Positions 61,679 to 64,000 of a stretch of DNA of 64,000 bases are shown in pieces. The stretch comes from Nitrosomonadales bacterium (GTDB lineage: Bacteria; Pseudomonadota; Gammaproteobacteria; Burkholderiales; Gallionellaceae). The position numbers and the translations under genes are program-made. Location: NCBI GenBank assembly GCA_016208015.1, contig JACQYW010000014.1, positions 62,001 to 126,000 on the forward strand, in the 5' to 3' direction. Numbering within the stretch: position 1 is the first letter of the stretch; each line of letters opens with the position of its first letter. The notes under the pieces are model-generated. The model was not told where the DNA came from. It saw only the letters and a program-made list of their open reading frames with translations, and made no database searches.

Positions 61679-62320
61679 ATGTCTAAACCACCTGCCAAGC
61701 CTGCCGCTCCAGCCAAAGAAGAAGCGCCGGCTGCTGCGCCACCCAAAAGCAAGAAGATGCTGGTCATCATCATCGGCTTGTTGCTGGTGATCATCGCCGG
61801 AGGCGCGGGCTGGTTCTTCACCAAAGGCCACGCTCCGGAAGACGGCCATGCGGAAGAAGCAAAAGCCGAACCCGTCCACGAAGCGAAATTCATCCCGCTG
61901 GGCGAGAACTTCACCGTCAATCTGCAACGCGAAGAAGGCGACCAGTACCTGCAGGCCGGTATCACCCTGAAGATCCTGCAGCCCGACCTGGAAGAAAAGA
62001 TCAAAGCCACGATGCCCGAGATCCGCAGCAAGCTGTTGTTCCTGCTCTCCGGCAAATTTCCATCCGAACTCCAGACCGCCGAAGGCAAGAAGAAGCTGAT
62101 CGCCGAGATCATCGCCGAGACCGATGCCGTGCTCGGACTGGGAGCCGCCCCTGCTGCTGCACCCGCTGCCCCTGCCGCCGCTCCCGCACATGATGCAGGA
62201 CATGAAGGTGGCGCCCATGCCGAGGCAGCTGCTTCTGCGCCGGTTGCCGTTCAGCCCGCTCCCGCACCCAAGACCACAGGCGTAGTGGACGTGTTGTTCA
62301 CCTCATTCATCATCCAGTGA
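61679..62320 (+). CDS. fliL: Flagellar basal body-associated protein FliL
   Basis: 213 residues. Short cytoplasmic Pro/Ala/Lys-rich N-terminus, membrane helix at about 27-47 (MLVIIIGLLLVIIAGGAGWF), a periplasmic stomatin-like domain (FTVNLQREEGDQYLQAGITL) and the conserved end VVDVLFTSFIIQ. About 50 residues of Ala/Pro/His-rich sequence (roughly 152-200) are inserted just before that end. AAGGA precedes the ATG by 9 nt; the 127-bp gap after fliK may hold a promoter, not identified. Confidence 0.92.
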   Translation: MSKPPAKPAAPAKEEAPAAAPPKSKKMLVIIIGLLLVIIAGGAGWFFTKGHAPEDGHAEEAKAEPVHEAKFIPLGENFTVNLQREEGDQYLQAGITLKILQPDLEEKIKATMPEIRSKLLFLLSGKFPSELQTAEGKKKLIAEIIAETDAVLGLGAAPAAAPAAPAAAPAHDAGHEGGAHAEAAASAPVAVQPAPAPKTTGVVDVLFTSFIIQ

Positions 62321-62335
62321 CCATGAGCTGAAGCC

Positions 62336-63340
62336 ATGAGCAATGAATTCCTCTCCCAGGACGAAGTCGACTCGCTGTTGCGGGGCGTCACCGGCGAAAC
62401 CGAAGAAAGCAAGTCGGATACGCCGGAGGGGGGGGTGCGTCCCTACAACATGGCGACGCAGGAACGCATCGTGCGCGGGCGCATGCCCACCATGGAAATC
62501 ATCAACGAACGCTTCGCCCGCCTGTTCCGTATCGCACTGTACAACTTCATCCACCGCAGTTCGGAGGTATCTGTCGGCCCGGTGAGAGTGATGAAGTTCT
62601 CCGAGTTCATCCGCAACCTGCCCGTGCCCGCCAACCTGAATCTGGTACAGGTCAAACCGCTGCGCGGCAACGCCCTGTTCATCTTCGACCCCAACCTGGT
62701 GTTCATGGTGGTCGACAGCCTGTTCGGCGGCGACGGACGTTTCCATACCCGTGTCGAGGGACGCGAGTTCACCCAGACCGAGCATCGCATCATCCAGAAG
62801 ATGCTGGATGTGGTGTTCCAGGCCTACGGCAAATCCTGGGAGACGGTACAGAAGCTGGATTTCGAATTCCAGCGCTCGGAAGTGAACCCGCAGTTCGCCA
62901 ACATCGCCACGCCGAACGAAGTGGTGGTAGTGACGACCTTTGAAGTGGAGTTCACCGGCGTCGGCGGCTCCATCCACATCTGCATGCCTTACGCGATGAT
63001 CGAGCCGATCCGCGAACTGCTCTACAGCACCATGCAGGGCGATCATGTCATCGCCGACAAACGCTGGCTGCACATGTTGTCCAAACAGATACAGTCGGCC
63101 GAGATCGATCTCACCGCCGTGCTCGGCCATGCCCAGACCAATCTGGAGCATGTGCTGAGGATGCGCGTCGGCGACGTCATCCCGCTGGAGGTGAACGACA
63201 CCATTCAGGCGCAGGTGGATGGCGTGCCGGTGATGGAATGCAGGTACGGCGCGTCCAACGGACAATACGCGGTAAGAGTGGAAAAGATGCTGGCCACGGA
63301 AAGTGGCGAATCGCTAATGGGAGGAAAGAATCATGGCTGA
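62336..63340 (+). CDS. fliM: Flagellar motor switch protein FliM
   Basis: 334 residues. The N-terminal FLSQDEVDSLLRGVTG is the CheY-P and assembly segment; the middle domain has GGDGRFHTRVEGREFTQTE and the C-terminal SpoA domain MRVGDVIPLEV. 15 bp after fliL and overlapping fliN by 8 bp. Confidence 0.96.
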   Translation: MSNEFLSQDEVDSLLRGVTGETEESKSDTPEGGVRPYNMATQERIVRGRMPTMEIINERFARLFRIALYNFIHRSSEVSVGPVRVMKFSEFIRNLPVPANLNLVQVKPLRGNALFIFDPNLVFMVVDSLFGGDGRFHTRVEGREFTQTEHRIIQKMLDVVFQAYGKSWETVQKLDFEFQRSEVNPQFANIATPNEVVVVTTFEVEFTGVGGSIHICMPYAMIEPIRELLYSTMQGDHVIADKRWLHMLSKQIQSAEIDLTAVLGHAQTNLEHVLRMRVGDVIPLEVNDTIQAQVDGVPVMECRYGASNGQYAVRVEKMLATESGESLMGGKNHG

Positions 63341-63734
63341 AGAGACCAAAGAACAGATCAGTGCCGACGACTGGGGTGCTGCCATGGCGGAGCAAGTCTC
63401 TGCCGATCCCGCAGCCGCGGTGCAACCGCATGTGTTCGAGCAATTCGGCGGCGCCGGCGGCGCGACCGCGCACAACGACCTCGACATGATCCTCGACATC
63501 CCGGTGCAGCTCACCGTGGAACTCGGCCATACCAAGATGCCGATCAAGAACCTGCTGCAACTGGCCCAGGGCTCGGTCGTCGAACTGGCCGGCATGGCGG
63601 GCGAGCCGCTGGACGTGCTGATCAACGGCTTCCTCATCGCGCAGGGCGAAGTGGTGGTGGTGAACGACAAGCTCGGCATCCGCCTCACCGACATCATCAC
63701 TCCCTCAGAGCGTTTGCACAGAATCAATAAATAG
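63333..63734 (+). CDS. fliN: Flagellar motor switch protein FliN
   Basis: 133 residues. An acidic N-terminus, then the SpoA domain (LDMILDIPVQLTVELGHTKM, PIKNLLQLAQGSVVELAGMA, DVLINGFLIAQGEVVVVNDK). Forms the C-ring base with FliM. Confidence 0.96.
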   Translation: MAEETKEQISADDWGAAMAEQVSADPAAAVQPHVFEQFGGAGGATAHNDLDMILDIPVQLTVELGHTKMPIKNLLQLAQGSVVELAGMAGEPLDVLINGFLIAQGEVVVVNDKLGIRLTDIITPSERLHRINK

Positions 63735-63745
63735 GCGGCCCCACC

Positions 63746-64000
63746 ATGCAGATACACATCCTTGCTGCCCTCGCTGCAGCATCCGTCTCCCCGCTCGTCT
63801 TCGCCGCCGAGACAACGCGTCCGGTCTATACCCCGCCAGCCCCTGCGCTCACCTCGGGCAGCATCCTGCAAGTCATTTTCAGCCTGCTGCTGGTGCTGGC
63901 CGCCGTGGTGGTCGTGGCCTGGTTGCTCAAGCGCATCAACCAGCCGCTGCAAGGCGCGGGCAACGCGCTCAAGATCATCAGCGGCGTGGCAGTCGGGCAA
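63746..64000 (+). CDS. fliO: Flagellar biosynthetic protein FliO (3' partial)
   Basis: Starts 11 bp after fliN; 85 codons remain open to the right edge. A cleavable or anchor leader (LAALAAASVSPLVFA), a Pro-rich stretch and a membrane helix (ILQVIFSLLLVLAAVVVVAW) followed by basic residues match FliO, which assists FliP assembly. The position after fliMN supports this. Confidence 0.85.
   Translation, partial: MQIHILAALAAASVSPLVFAAETTRPVYTPPAPALTSGSILQVIFSLLLVLAAVVVVAWLLKRINQPLQGAGNALKIISGVAVGQ

Overview
The window reads as a chromosome segment of a flagellated, Gram-negative betaproteobacterium. The gene order his-hinT-tatABC, petABC-sspAB, and glyA-nrdR-ribD-ribE...ribB-ribH-nusB-thiL-pgpA, together with SspA/SspB, LpxH and a cytochrome bc1 complex, all point there. 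A Nitrosomonadales/Gallionellaceae-like iron- or sulfur-oxidiser is my best guess, but that is inference. Coding density is very high and many genes overlap by 1-4 bases (ATGA or TAATG). No rRNA, tRNA or CRISPR array was seen.

Layout. (1) 1-4844: the end of a pilus or type II secretion-like assembly operon (PilN-, PilO- and MshK/GspB-like proteins and two paralogous pseudopilins). (2) 4841-8386: cysS, a small GIY-YIG nuclease gene boxed in by palindromic repeats, and glnS. (3) 8548-12037: envelope genes (TPR protein, L,D-transpeptidase, periplasmic cyclophilin, lpxH). (4) 12046-21002, mostly minus strand: a secreted nuclease, pgpA, thiL, nusB, the riboflavin genes, nrdR and glyA, interrupted by two plus-strand genes. 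(5) 21090-22070: a lone TniQ/TnsD gene flanked by inverted 17-bp sites. (6) 22123-36180: rpoH under a CIRCE operator, sspBA, petABC, MgtC-like, Nif3-like, a DegS-like protease, tatABC, hinT and hisCBHAFIE. (7) 36284-40194: a signalling trio (kinase with a pseudo-receiver, NarL-type regulator, diguanylate cyclase). (8) 40228-45887: a late flagellar block behind a near-perfect sigma-28 promoter (flagellin, flaG, fliD, fliS, fliT, a second FliK-like protein, an FlhB-tail protein, ycgR). (9) 45933-54779: a minus-strand sugar-modification operon with a 930-residue SPINDLY-type glycosyltransferase, downstream of and probably co-transcribed with fliE. (10) 55324-64000: fliFGHIJKLMNO, running off the right edge.

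The most notable points are: two conserved genes (cysS and the nuclease) that carry palindromic repeats inserted in frame; the orphan TniQ gene with paired inverted sites between glyA and rpoH; CIRCE control of rpoH; and the probable flagellin-glycosylation operon with two tandem beta-propeller proteins of unknown role, enclosed by flagellar genes.
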